This document shows, in pieces, positions 24,195-36,511 of a DNA stretch of 64,000 bases. The translations under genes and the position numbers were made by a program. The stretch spans positions 2,356,001 to 2,420,000 of the forward strand of contig JANATG010000001.1 in assembly GCA_029449235.1 (NCBI GenBank), in the 5' to 3' direction. How positions within the stretch are numbered: position 1 is the stretch's first letter; each line of letters starts with the position of its first letter. The notes under the pieces are model-generated. The model saw nothing but the letters and a program-made list of their open reading frames with translations. It was not told where the DNA came from and ran no database searches. The DNA comes from Linnemannia schmuckeri. Lineage: Eukaryota > Mortierellomycota > Mortierellomycetes > Mortierellales > Mortierellaceae.

Positions 24195-27100
24195 TCACCT
24201 CTTCATCACGGCCGTCGCCATCCTTGAACGGTCTCGGTCGACGGCCGCCATTAGAGACTCGAGCTCCACCTGGAATCGATGGATTTCTGCATTCTTGCGC
24301 TGTACAACTTGGACCCATTTGGCCTTCCATGCCTCAAGTCGTCGATCCGTCTGTCTCCTGGCTTCTTGAACAACCTCCTGCAGCTCTTGGTCTCGACGCT
24401 CAAGGCGCTGTTCCAGTCTCAGTACAACCTGGTCAAGTTCCTCCAGTGTGTGGTGCGACGCACGACGTCCTGCAAGGTGCTGAACACCGTCGTGACTACC
24501 GCCAACGGACGACGTGCTCATCGACTCGCTGTCCATCGTCAACGATCGGTCCAGCGAAAGACCAGTGGGCTCTGGTCGGTCCTTAATCATCCGGATCCTC
24601 TCCACCACCTTCTCCAGCGCCACAGCACGCTCCTTCCAAATATTGAGCTCAATCGACTTTTCCTCCAATGAGCGCTCCAGTCTCTTGAACTCCTCCATAG
24701 ACCACTCTGCAGATCCTCCTCCACCGCTATTGGGTCCGGATCTCTCTTGCAACGTCCGCTGAATGTCAAAAGCCTCCTGAAGCTGCTCTCTCAACTGGTC
24801 ACGCTGACGCGTCAGGGACAGCATCCTTGTCCGCATGGCTGCCATTGTCTCATTCGAGCTTCCCTGCTGCTGGCCAGAGGGGTTGTTGCCTGAGCGGTCT
24901 CCACTTGGTGTCGACGAAGCACCGCGTGCATCCTTGAGAGTTTGCTGTTGCTGTTGCTGTTGCTGTCTCAGGTCGCTGTTTTCGTCCTGCAGGCGAGCCC
25001 TCGCAATCTCCGCCAGACTCAGCTTTGACTGCAATTGATCGACCTGATCCTCCAGCATGCGCGCCAATGTCAGCTTCTCACGGATCAGATTTCCATTCTC
25101 GATCTCGGTCGCCTGGACGCGTCGCTGCTCTGCTGCCAAATGGAACGACGCCTCCATATTCAGCCTCTCCAGTTCCCGAACACGAGTCTCCAGTGCCTCG
25201 ATCACAGAAGCAGTAGGGGAGGGTGTCGACGAAGTAGTCTCGCCAAGTGTGTTCTGAGACTGACCCATCTCCGAAGGACTATCCACGAGGAGGTTCTTGC
25301 CATTGGCAAGTGCCATTTGGTCCAACTCCATGACCTTATCCAGATACGCGTTGTGGTAGAACTCTGCCTCTGCCTCCTTGGTTCGAATCCTGACCAACAG
25401 ACCCTGAATGACCTTGCGGACCCTGGCTTGCCCCTCCTCTGTGTTGACATCATCTAATTTTTGGCTTGCTTGGGTCTCATGCATATCCAGCAGTTCCTCT
25501 AGGTGGGCGACCTTGCGCTGTCGTTCTGCTTGCTGAACACGCAAGACCTGCGAGAGCGAAGCCAACTCCTGGTGAAGTCGTTTGTTCTCAATGTTGAGGC
25601 TGTTGATCCGGTCGCGCAACTTGTTCGCCAGTCGGTGTTCCTCGCTCATCGTTGAAAGCCGAAGATCGTCCCGTGAATTGGAATGGTGTTGATGATGGAG
25701 ATGCTGAAGGGGCTTGATTTGTGATGCAAGTGGAATGGCGGTGCCTCCCGAAGATCGGACACTGCTAAAGCTATCCATGGAAGAACTCCGGAGAAGACTC
25801 TGGCGGACGTCGGCCTCAAATCTGCTAAGTCGCTGTTCGAGGTCCAACTTTTCGCCATCAGCGTGCGTGGACATGTTGCCACTAGTCAGTGTCTCGGTCG
25901 AGGTCAACTTCCGGTCCAAGGCCTTTGGTCTGGGATCGTTAAACTGCTGTAACTTGTCCATATTATGTGTGAGTGAGGGTGAGAGCGACTTGGCGTTTGT
26001 CATAAACTTGGTCGGGGCCTTTAGCAGCGATGCTTTGATCAAACCAATGTCCCGCTCGAGCTCGTCATCAATAGTTGTGTCGGCCTGGCCTTCATCAGTA
26101 GAGGATGATGAGGGTCCTCGTTTGAGGTGAGGCCTAAGATCACTGGAATCGACTGCCTGCAGCTGGGTCAGCATGCCGTTGTATCCAGACCGGAAGTCCT
26201 GGAGGTCGCGTTCCAGCTTCTGCATACCCTCGACGTTGCTCTTCCGCTCCTCATCCAGAACTTGTTCCGTGACCCTGAGACGCTCCTTCAACTCGCTGAT
26301 CTCGGCCTGGTACTCCTCCTCCTTGTCCTTAAAGTTCGCCTGTGCCCGCTCATGGTTCTCCTGCAACTGTTTCAGAACGAACCTCAGGTCGGTGGTACCG
26401 TACTTTTCCTGGTCCGAGTTCTCGAGATCTGCACGAAGACTTTCCACTTCACTCTTCAAACGGTCAACCGTCTGCAAATGACGCTTCTCAGCTTCCTGAC
26501 GAATCTCGACAGATGATTTGAGCTGACTGGTCAGTTTCTCGTTCTCCTTCTGGTATCCCTCGAGAAGAGCATCCTGTTGGGTCATGCCATGGCCAATCTC
26601 ATCCAGTGTCTGACGGTATGTCTCGTAAGGCTTGGCCGCTGCTGTATGCATCGCCATCAGGTCGTCCTCGTATTCGTGCATGACTTTGAGGGTGTGATCG
26701 AGTTCCTGCTGCAACGTCTGGACCTCGTCGTCTCGGATGCTGAGGATGCGGAGCAGCTCCGTGTTCCTGTTCATGATGTATTCTGCCTCTGTTGAAATCT
26801 GATCCTTGAGATCCTCCGACAACGCAAGCGAATGCGACGAAGCGGTTTGCGGGTATAATAATACTGAGGCTGCTGATGCGGAATGACCAGATTGAGTACC
26901 CGCTCCGTGGTTGTTGTGGTGCTGCTTGTGGAACGAAGTGCTGGCGTACCTTCCTTGGTTGTCGTTGGTGACATGGGAGTCGGACTCGTCGGGGAAATCG
27001 ACGTGGCGCTGGTTGGTATAATCTTGTTGAAAGCCAAAAGACTCTCTAGATAGGCCCTGCGGGTATACTGCGGAAGTGTGATAGTCGTCCATGTAGTCCT

Positions 27101-29317
27101 GGCTGTCAAGAGATCCGCGATCCATGTCCTTTTTTGCGAATGCGAACCTGGAGAAGGTCCCCTCACGTCCGTGATGTTGAATCGATTGAGAAGAGTCGTA
27201 AGACGTTCCAAGAAGGCTGGGCTCTCGATGCCGTGCATACTGCGGCTGCTCGTTATAATCGTCAGTGTATCGCGACATGTTGGACGAAACACTGGGACCG
27301 CCTGGACGGCTCGTAGGATGTTCATATTTCGATGTTGAAGGCTGGACGGAACGTCCATTATTGTTGTTGGTGTTGTTGTGGGTGGAGAGGCGTTGGGTGC
27401 CATAGGAGCCTGAATGGCTGTCTGACTGTGATCCTGTCAGCTCGGGATTGGACGATGTGGGTGAGAGCGTGAAGGCGGTTGGGCGTGGGTAAAGGTGGCC
27501 GTCGGGGTTCCGATCTGAGCCTTGATGGATTCCCAGATGTCCTGTGTATCCCTGCATGGTAGGCGAAATATCCGGTACTGGGATCCTCACTTGAGAGAGG
27601 TTGCCGTTTGAGTCCGCTGACGTTGCCGAGTTTCGTTTTGATGTGTCCTCTCTGTATCCCGCGTCTGCGGTTTGGCCGTGAACTCTGTTATGGCCAACGA
27701 GCAAAGCATCCAGTGCAGCCTGTTGCTGGGCTTGCTGTTGCGCCTTAGCTCGTGCCTCTGCTGTGGCTCTGGCAGCACTGAGGGCTTCTGCAAGAGCGGC
27801 GCTGGGATTGCTCAGGTCTGCAGGGCCTCGGTCTGGTTCCACGGGTCGAGGGAGGGATGAATTGCTCCCGCTGTACTGAGATCCGTTTCCTTGTGCAGGA
27901 ATAGAGGTGGAGGAGGATGTAGGGGAAGGGAAGGAGGTTGAGACTTGTGTGGTTGCTGTTGATGCTGCAGGTGTTGTTCTTGAAGGAGGTGAAGGAAAAG
28001 GGTGAAAAGGGGATTGGTTTGAAAACATCCTTGGTCCTGGCCCGCCACTACGAAAAGGGGGAATTGGGCGTGTACAACACAAGACGTGTTAGTTTACATA
28101 GGTTTAGAACAGGAACGGGACAGCGCGTCAATGATGTGGTGTGTGGGCGTCTGTGTTGGGGGGCGGTAAAAGATTTAGGGATCGGCGGGAAGAAAAAAAT
28201 AAAGACTCAACCTCCCACCTCCTCTTCCCACCCTCGCGCACAGTCGTGTCACTCCTTCACTCACTCCCTAGACACTCCTTTTTCCCCTGTAAATAAATAT
28301 GGATCAGGATCAGGTACAAGCACAGTACGCCCAATGAGCCACGGAAACATCCTCTCTAGCGAATGTCTATCATGGTAACAAAAAAAACAAAAGGCAAAAC
28401 AGCAACAAAAAAAAACAAAACTACCCGCCCAGCAACAAACTGGTCAGGCTCACGATCATGTGGACTTCAGGCGGGAATGTATGCCAGTGGGACGGCAAGG
28501 AGAATAGGAAGCAGCCGTGAATGCGTCCCAATCAACATGTCGAGAATGAGGGTGTGGTGTGGTTGCCTTACCTCTGTATGGGTCCGCCGCTATCGCCTTT
28601 CCTGAATAGATTGTTCGTCTGCCTTGCTGCCATATCCCGATCGAGGGCCTGCACCACCTCATCCTCGTGGTCGTCTTCGTCCTCCTCCTCCGGTATGCTG
28701 CTTTCGTCGACCTCATGATGCGAGCGCCTGCTCATCGGATGTCTAGTCTTGTCCTCCTCGTCCTCTTCCTCTTCCTCCTCCGCGACAGAATCTGTAGCCA
28801 TGGACGTTAGACTTGTGTTGAAGTACGGCAGCCGTTTAGCTGCGTTCATTTTGATCGGAGGGAGGCCCGAGTCCCGTCTCACACGGTAAGCCGAGGAGGA
28901 TCGAGACAGGTCTCCAAGCAATTCAGGCTCTTGGGACGACGAGAAGGACTCGTGATCATCCTCACTTCCACTACTGTACTGGTACGAGCTGTGTCCACGT
29001 CCGTGTTGATAATCCACCCGGGTCAATCGTGGTGAACTTTGTGGAGTGGATAGTGTTGACAGGCCAAGGCTTGTATGCGATTGTGATTGTGATTGTTGTT
29101 GTGGAAGTCGTTGCTGCTGTTGTTGATTTGTTAGATGTGAATATCCAAAGGCAGGCTGCTTTTTGAGTTCTGTGCCGTTGGAAGTGCTGTTGAGGGTGGT
29201 GTGGTTCTCCATTGAAGAGACGGAGCTGCCGTGGCGAGTATCGTAATCGACGGAGGACACTGATCCGCCCGAGGGGTATCTGTAATGTGGCGTTTCCTGG
29301 CAAGAGTCTGGCCTCAT
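24195..29317 (-). CDS. Large coiled-coil protein of unknown function
   Basis: Two minus-strand exons, 29317-28572 and 28047-24195, give 1532 residues. The first 650 or so are disordered and rich in Ser, Gln, His and Asn, with an acidic stretch (EEEEEEDEED) near residue 200. From about residue 660 to 1525 the sequence is mostly heptad-like coiled coil, starting around SEDLKDQISTEAEYIMNRN, with interruptions and a poly-Gln run. The ATG at 29317 is fixed by an in-frame stop seven codons upstream. The 524-bp intron joins IQ(R/S) to GGPGPR. Fungal proteins of this shape are often polarity, septin or spindle-pole scaffolds, but I recognise no specific family and give no function. It is co-directional with the LMBD1-like gene and ends 318 bp before it. 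Confidence 0.85.
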
Positions 29318-30130
29318 GTAAGGGAGAAGGGTCGCTCAAAAAAATAGGGAGCTCTTTTTTTTTCTCTTTTTTGGTCCTGCTTGCGAGGAGTGAGTGAGTG
29401 GGTGGCTCTTGGTCTTGTGATCGCCGTCTTTGTGATCTCGTCTATTGTTAAGGTAAGAAAAACAAATGGGTCGGGGTGATTCGGTCAGGGTGAGGTGTGA
29501 ATGACCCAACCATGCTGTTTTGCTTGGTAGCTGGTTACTGTTGTTTTTGCCGTTGTTTTTCTTTTTTTTTTTTTTTTTTTTTTTTTTGCTGCAGGATGAG
29601 AACAGCAACGATCTTGTTTGTGCGTTTCTGCAGACCAGCATCTCCTTTGGACGCCTTTTTTTATTTTATTTTTCTGTACTGTGTTCATTGTGCAGGACAG
29701 GGCAGGCCAATTGAGGGTAAAGAGGATTTGGATGGTTTCTTTTTTTTTTTTTGTTAGAAGGAATGAGGTCGAGTGGGCTATAGTTGCTTTTGTGCGAAGA
29801 ATGAACTTACAAGGGTAGCTGGCTTGTAACAATGAATAGTTCTAATGAGTGAAGAGCGAGCGTGAAGACACAGGGCAGGGTGTTGAAGTTGAAGGTAGGG
29901 AATGAGAGAGCAAAAGAGTGATTCAGTTTTTGTTTGAAGTGACGAAGGTGGAGTGAATGAATGCCGAGTATATATATAACAAAGTGAGAGAGTGTAAGTG
30001 TGGTGAGAGTGTGAGTGAGGGTGAGGGTGAACGAGGGTTTTATGGGCGAAAGAAAAAGAAAAAAAAGAGGAGAAGAGGAGGAGGAAGAAGGCAGGTCATG
30101 AAGAAGAAGTAAAAAAAAAAAAAAAAAAAG
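29318..30130 (-). promoter_or_regulatory. Upstream region of the coiled-coil gene with homopolymers and a TATA-like stretch
   Basis: This holds the probable promoter and 5' leader of the coiled-coil gene. It has a 26-base T-run at 29562-29587, a shorter T-run near 29740-29752, an alternating TA stretch (GTATATATATAAC) at about 29969-29981 and an 18-base A-run near 30112-30129. The TA stretch is some 650 bp upstream of the ATG, so it may or may not act as a TATA box. Confidence 0.4.
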
Positions 30131-30450
30131 AAAGAGAGCATTTGCACAGACTAAATAGGATATGCCCTAATGTTTCAATTGAAATATAGATACCATTGCA
30201 AACATGGTAGTGGCCCCATGGTCATGGCCCATGGCATTTGCCCCTTCTTTTCCCTCTGTCCCTTTGTGCCTTAGTTTCTCATATTTTTGTTGACGATGTT
30301 TGGCATTCTGTCACTGACTGATCCAAATGAAATAAAGAACCAAGTCTTACCTTTTTTTTTCCTTTCGTTTGTTTCTTGTTCCTGGCTGGCTATAAGTCGA
30401 CTAAAAGACCATCAATTACTATTTTCGAAAGGAGGGCTCACTGTGTCTTT

Positions 30451-30479
30451 TCATTCATTCATTCATTCATTCATTCATT
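30451..30479. repeat. (TCAT)n microsatellite
   Basis: Seven consecutive TCAT units lie in non-coding DNA. Confidence 0.9.
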
Positions 30480-30855
30480 GTTTCTTTTTTTCTTTTTCTT
30501 TTTTCATTGAACTGGTAATTAAAGCCAGGCAAGGTGTGACAAAACCAAGGCAAGGAAAACACCAAACGCATCAAACAACATACAAACAATCATTAAAATA
30601 AACAAACAACAAAAAAACCACCATGCACCCGTCCTTCTCTTTCCTTGATTGCCTTTATTTTTCATGGACAAGGGAAGGGGCTCCAAGGGGGATCGCATCG
30701 CGGGAAGAAGAACAATGTTTGCCTCTAATGCAATAGAATAGAAAACTATCAAGTAGCTAATTACATTATTGCTATGCGTCCGCCCACTCATCCCCTTTCT
30801 TCTTCATCATCATTACGGCCTTCCTTTTTCTGCTCTCCTTTATTTTTTGCCACTT

Positions 30856-30860
<5 letters not shown>

Positions 30861-30889
<29 letters not shown>
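30861..30889. repeat. (CT)n microsatellite
   Basis: About 14 consecutive CT units follow a T-run in non-coding DNA. Confidence 0.9.
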
Positions 30890-30891
<2 letters not shown>

Positions 30892-33249
30892 GGACGCGAA
30901 AAGAAGAAAGAGGGAAAAGGGGTGATCGTGTTGCTGTTGCTCCGCGCTAACTTAACATCGATCTATTGGCCGCATTTCTCTCTCTAGATTTCCTTCGTAC
31001 TATCAACAGAAAAAGGGGGCATGAGGAATAGGGCACAATAGTAAGGACAGAAGGAGAAAGAAAGAGAGGGAGATACACCATTGCAAATACCGACAAAGAG
31101 ACAGACGTACAAACATCCATGCACAGATGCCCGTTGATATCCATGCACCCTTCTTTGTTTCAACAGTACATACATGCTAGTCCAACCTTCTCTCTTTCCA
31201 TCCTCTCACTTCCCTTTGATCGTGTTGCTGAACCACCGCTCTTTGCTTTTCTTTTTTTCCTTCCCGCAAAAGCAGTAATATGAACAAAAATCACAACTCA
31301 GCAAAGCTTTTTTTTTTGTGGTCCACACCCATTGGCAAGTCCATGGATATATGGATCCTTTTGTAGATATCTTCTTGTCTCGTTATTCCGATGGAGGGAG
31401 CGCAGGGCAAAACAAAAACTCCTATCCACTTGCATCTTTTTTTGCTTCTGCTGCTAAATGCACTTTGTCATCCAACTATAGAGAGTCTAGCACCTTCAAT
31501 GAATACCTGAAAGGAGCGCAACTGTCGGAGGACTGTACGACGACGATGATGATGAAAACGCTAATATTAAAAATGCCAGAGCCAAGAAAAATGTTAACCT
31601 TGAACTCTCTCTGCCCCTCTCTCTCACACACACCAAACTCATTTGGGCAAGAAAAATGATGGATCGGTGAATATGGGGGTGCTCAAATTCAATACGTCCA
31701 TTGGTGTATGTATTCGTTTTTGCCGTTTGACTACTTTACCGTCGTTCACAAGATGCGGATCAATGAAGCAGACGTCGCCAATTCGGTTTGCTTTTTGCCT
31801 ATTTTTCTTTTTTTTTTCCTCCTGTTGCATCGACTATCGCATGTTTACGAAATAGGGTACTTCTGACCTGCACTACGCCGAGAACCTAACAGACAGAGAA
31901 AAAAAAAGGTACCAATTATGATGCATTTGAGCAATTGAGCATCCCTCTATTTTTTTTTTTTTTTTGGACGGGAAAACAGACAGAGAAGACGATAGATCAG
32001 GTGTGCACTTTGTCGCCATGCACTCCAGAGCAATACTTCCTCTTGCTCTCCCTTTCGCCCTCCCTCTCCCTCTCCCCCCATTTTTCGTATGTGTTTTTCT
32101 TCGCGCCAAAACAAAGAAACGCAAAAAAAAAGACGGCATTAGGGTAAGTAAAAGAGGAATAGAGAGGACTGACACAAACAGATGGAAGAAAGGGGGAACA
32201 CAAAAGTGCCAATGCTCAACACGTTTTGCAATTCTGTGACACACACTCCCCTTCTCTTACACCCTGATACAACACACCCTTATTGTTCCACAAGCCCGAG
32301 GACAACGACACCATTCTTTATCCTCTACTGCTCTTGCGGAGGACTGATAGAGCTAGAAGATGTTACAAAAAATGGAGGGAAAAGGTCAATTACACAACAC
32401 CAAGAATAGGTAGAACATCTCCAAACAGTGACCAAGCATCCGTTACAGATGACAAAACAAGGGATTTGTAACCGCTTGTTAATGTCTCTGCTTTACAAGC
32501 AAGGAAGACTCTCAATCATCGCGGAGTTCTGATCTTGTAACATGTTCACCTCCTCGTTTCCCCTCATTGTTTTGGTTTTTTCTTGTTCGTTGCACACTTT
32601 GGCAGCAGAACAAGGAAGGAACAAAATAGCTCGAAGCGAAGTGACCTTACATGATACAATGAGAGCACAGAAACAATGAAAAGCATCATCGTATCATCAT
32701 CATCATCAACAACAACAACAAAAAGCTTTTGCAGCAGCATCCCGTTTCTGCTTCCCGTTTTTTTATCCACCCCCTTGCTTCAGAGAAAATGACATTCTTC
32801 GTTTCAGATCGCATCAGCAATGCAATAAATAACAAAATGAAAGCGGGTCTGGGCGCATATGGGGGGTTAGTGTCCCGTCAGAACTTTGTGTACACAAAGA
32901 AGAAATATACCCTGACATGGATTTGAGATGACTATCCGGGAAGGTCAAGTATATCCACAATTCGTCCCGCTAAACTATCATGCCTCTGGAATGCGATTCG
33001 AATTATTCGAGAAGAAAAAAAAAAGCTTCCCGCACATCGCACATGCACTCTTAATTCACCCCTGCCTTTTCCGTGTTTGTCATTAACCTTCCCTTATTAT
33101 AACCACATTCACGACGCGCCTTGCCACAATTGACCAATCGCCACCTATCAAACAAAGCCCTGATTATGTTATTATTTTTTATTATTTCCTTTGAGCTCAC
33201 TAAAGAAACGACCTTTTACTTGTTGGGGGAGGCTCAAGGCCAAGAATCA

Positions 33250-34950
33250 TTAATACACAAACTTGAGATCGGTTCGCTTCCACTCTTTCAACCACTTTTG
33301 GATCTCCTTGCCATTGCCAGGGTTAAGCGGTCGTAGATTAAGATCCTTGAGTTTCGGAAACAATGCAAGCAGAATCTCTAGCTCCGTCCTGGACCACGTC
33401 ATGCCCTTTGAGTCTGATAGGTATAGGCTGTTCAGCTCTGTCAGCCTTGCCTTCAGTTTCGATGGCAACGCGTGATCCGTTGAAGGTTTGTTCAAAGCAC
33501 GAGAAGACCTTCCATGCCCTTCTCCAGATACCGGGCCAACAGAAGAAATAGGCTGGGCCAGTTCCAGAATACCAACGTCGGTACTCTTTTCCAGACTCCA
33601 ACACTGGATCATAAGCGATTTGAGTTTTGTCAATTGACCGAGCTGACGATAGATGGGTTGCCATATCCGATACCGCTTCTCCCTGCTGTTCATTTTCCGT
33701 GGATCCAGACTCTTGAATTGCAATTTGAGGGTCTCCAGTCCTAGACATGCCCAGCCATGCTCAAGTTCTTGTCCTGGCTGTGCAAAGATGTCTGAGGGAC
33801 TAAAGCTGAATCCTTGAATCTGAAAACCTTTGAGCAATGGTCGTGTCCTGAGAATGTTGAAAAACTGGGCCGCTAGTCGATCAATTGCTGAAAAGGTGTT
33901 GTCGCCAACATCGACTGAGATAATAGTGAGATCTTCCAAGAGTGGCAGAGGAAGATCAGCACTGTCATCGTCGTCAGGTGGCCTTGCGCTGCTGTATCCA
34001 GATCCCTCCTCCACCTGTTCCAGTTTATTCTCAGTCTGCTGCCGCTTCTTGCAACGATGATCGTTCTCTGCTGGCACAATTGACCCTGGTCGACAGAGGA
34101 GATCGAAAAAGGAAAAGGCCAGGATGCTGAAAGACAAGGAGCGGAGTTGTCGCAGGGTGCCGATTGTTTCCACGAGATCGAGTAACGTATCCTGACGACT
34201 GTATCGATGGATTTTAAGAACTTCCAGGTTCCGACATGTCTGTAGGGGTCTCAACGACCGCTTCTCTGACCGCTGGAATCCAAAGCTCTCAAAAATCCGA
34301 ATCTCCAGCTCCCTGAGGTTCTCACAATGCCAGAGGATAGGAAGCGCGTAGTACCCAACTGACAACCGCTCCATCCGCCACTGCGGAGCATCCTGTGGTC
34401 GTTCCCAACTGCTGAGGTCGATGTAGAGCCAATGACCCGTCGATTCCAGAGTCTCCAAATTCGAGAAGGTATTGCTCATGTCCTGTAGACGAATCGCGAA
34501 CATATCCAGCCCTGTCGCCTCGATCCGTAACCGCCTCAGATGTCGCAGTTCAGCAATAGACTGGAGCAAGCCCAACTCGTCGGCAGTAATAGACATCTGC
34601 AACTCAAGCGACCGGATGTTGGCGGCCATACGCAAGAGCTGGACTAACCTCGAGCGCGCAATCTCCTTTCTGATGGTAATCGCGCTGACGTCCTTGAGAT
34701 CCGAATTGGCAGCCCATTCGAGATGTCGCACCTGGAGTAATTTTGGGCGGAGAGGGCTGTCATCGTAGGCGTCAAAGACTTGGCGGATGGGAAAACCGGT
34801 GCGGTGCCATTGTGTTTTTGAGATGTAGCTCCAGATGAGGGGGGAGAGGGCGTTAAACCAGAAGCGACAGACGCGGAGCGATGAGCAGAGGGAGGGGCCG
34901 TCGAGGTATTGGCCAATGGCCTCGATCAGCTCTGCTGGCAAAGAGTCCAT
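33250..34950 (-). CDS. F-box protein (paralogue A of a head-to-head pair)
   Basis: A single exon gives 566 residues. The F-box occupies the first 45 or so residues, with LPAELIEAIGQYLDGPSL and the CRFWFNAL turn. The rest has irregular leucine-rich segments, suggesting an LRR-like substrate-binding fold, and a short acidic linker with Asp runs near residue 330. F-box proteins join substrates to Skp1-Cul1 ubiquitin ligases. It resembles the protein at 36512-38158 throughout: both share the IGQ-LDG F-box core, a FAQPGQE motif and an IYRQ-GQL-KL-SL block. The ATG at 34950 is the first in frame. The target is unknown. Confidence 0.88.
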   Translation of the reverse strand: MDSLPAELIEAIGQYLDGPSLCSSLRVCRFWFNALSPLIWSYISKTQWHRTGFPIRQVFDAYDDSPLRPKLLQVRHLEWAANSDLKDVSAITIRKEIARSRLVQLLRMAANIRSLELQMSITADELGLLQSIAELRHLRRLRIEATGLDMFAIRLQDMSNTFSNLETLESTGHWLYIDLSSWERPQDAPQWRMERLSVGYYALPILWHCENLRELEIRIFESFGFQRSEKRSLRPLQTCRNLEVLKIHRYSRQDTLLDLVETIGTLRQLRSLSFSILAFSFFDLLCRPGSIVPAENDHRCKKRQQTENKLEQVEEGSGYSSARPPDDDDSADLPLPLLEDLTIISVDVGDNTFSAIDRLAAQFFNILRTRPLLKGFQIQGFSFSPSDIFAQPGQELEHGWACLGLETLKLQFKSLDPRKMNSREKRYRIWQPIYRQLGQLTKLKSLMIQCWSLEKSTDVGILELAQPISSVGPVSGEGHGRSSRALNKPSTDHALPSKLKARLTELNSLYLSDSKGMTWSRTELEILLALFPKLKDLNLRPLNPGNGKEIQKWLKEWKRTDLKFVY

Positions 34951-36511
34951 GCTTGTTTCCTAAGATGTGTGTGTTGTCCTAAGCCGAGTAGTGGTAGCTG
35001 TTGTTTGTTGGTTTGTGGGTCCTTGGCCGAGGGAAGAGTGATGAGTGAAGTGTGGAAGAGACACAAAAAAGGATAGGGTGCCACAAAATACATCATTGGT
35101 ATGGTGTTTCAGGAAACACAGTCTCATCCTCTTCTTTTGATTTCAACCCAGCCGCCGACTCTTCCTTTTTTTTGGCTTCCTTTTCTCTGTTCTCACGCGT
35201 TGCTCGCTTCCTTTCGCTCACTACCTCTTCTCTTCATCCTGCTTGTCGTCCTCACTTTTCTTCTCCTCCTCAGCTCACTCTTCCTCTTCTTCTTCTTCTT
35301 CTTCATCTTCTTCATCTTCTTCATCTTCTTCTTCTTCTTCTTCTTCTTCTTCATCTTCTTCTTCTTCTTCTTCTTCTTCTTCATCTTCTTCTTCTTCTTC
35401 TTCTTCTTCTTCATTTTCTTCTTCTTCTTCTTCATTTTCTTCTTCTTCTTCTTCATTTTCTTCTTCTTCATTTTCTTCTTCTCTCTCTCTCGACTTCTTT
35501 TTCTCCTCCCTCGATCTCCGTTGTTCATCATTCGCTCGGAATCCTTAGCAGCCAAGCAATCATCAACCAGGACTGACAATAAGGAAAGCTCATGCGATAC
35601 TCACTTCTCACCATCCATAACCACAACGGCGTTCATATCGTCTTCTAACCCTCTCGCTCTTTTTTATGGGGAACGGGGAGTAAATGTCCTGGGGCTACTA
35701 TGACACTTACTCATCTGGCAGCAGTCTGACAAGATATCCAACCATGGCTTTGTGTGCTGTGGAGGGACACATATTCCAATCGATTGTCACCATTCAAAGG
35801 GCAACGCGACCGGTGAAGAGTAACGGGGGTCTTTTCCCACATATCAGCGAGATGGACCTAGCTGACTTATGGGGCTCTTTGCCAAAACGCCAATGGTCAA
35901 GCTCGGGGACTTGGTAGATAACTATAAATATTATCCGTACGTGCACGTTTGAGAGGTCCATGGTGTGTCTGGGGCAACGGAGGTCTGACGTCTTGCTTAC
36001 TTCTCAGATGCGAACTGAGAATTGCGTTCAAGGGTGACGAGGATGGTGTTTTCGTCGAAGTGGTTTATGGTTGTTGAATTTGATCTTCCTTTGCTTTCTT
36101 TTATTCTAACCCCTTTCTTCCCTTTTCCTCTGTCACTCCACTTTTGAGTTTATCTCAAGACCGATCCGGACATGAACATGCAAGTAGACAGTCAAGCGCG
36201 AAGAATAGAAAAAGAAAATAATAAAGAACAAGGAGATCCCTGGACCAGGAGACTAAAGTACCAGCCAGGATCACTTGCTGGGACGAGGCGCAGGCAAAGT
36301 GGGCAAGTGGAACGATGAGTGATGAAGATACAATTTGAGGCTAAGCGAAGACAAGGGTCCTGTCTTTTTTTGTTTTCACTTTCGACTCTATTTTCTCTTT
36401 CTCGCTACTCTCCTCGTCCATCCACCCACCACTCCTTTTCTTCTCTCATTCCAGCAAGCAACAAACACCAATAACATCAACCTTGTCCGCTCTCACCTCC
36501 TCTCTACCACG
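34951..36511. other. Divergent intergenic region of the F-box pair
   Basis: This is the shared upstream region of the two F-box genes. It has a long TTC/TCA microsatellite at about 35284-35490 and a pyrimidine-rich leader at 36360-36500 before the second gene. No other gene is seen: the frames through the repeat are poly-Ser, poly-Phe or poly-Lys. Confidence 0.6.
35284..35490. repeat. Imperfect (TTC)n trinucleotide repeat with TCA and TTT interruptions
   Basis: Roughly 200 bp of CTT/TTC units are broken regularly by CAT and ATT, so higher-order units of about 18-36 bp recur. All six frames are simple, such as poly-Ser or poly-Lys, and there is no start or conserved flank that would make it a gene. 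Confidence 0.92.

Larger units (their letters stand above)
30131..33249. other. Intergenic region with microsatellites
   Basis: There are 3.1 kb with no gene I can support. Features seen are (TCAT)7 at 30451-30479, a CT dinucleotide repeat at 30861-30889, several T-runs and purine- or pyrimidine-rich blocks. Frames such as 31318-31659 and 31643-31855 lack codon bias and similarity that I recognise. Confidence 0.55.

Noticed and set aside
35243..35579. Poly-Ser, poly-Phe and poly-Lys reading frames
   Set aside because: They are translations of the TTC/TCA microsatellite in different frames, without flanking coding signal.
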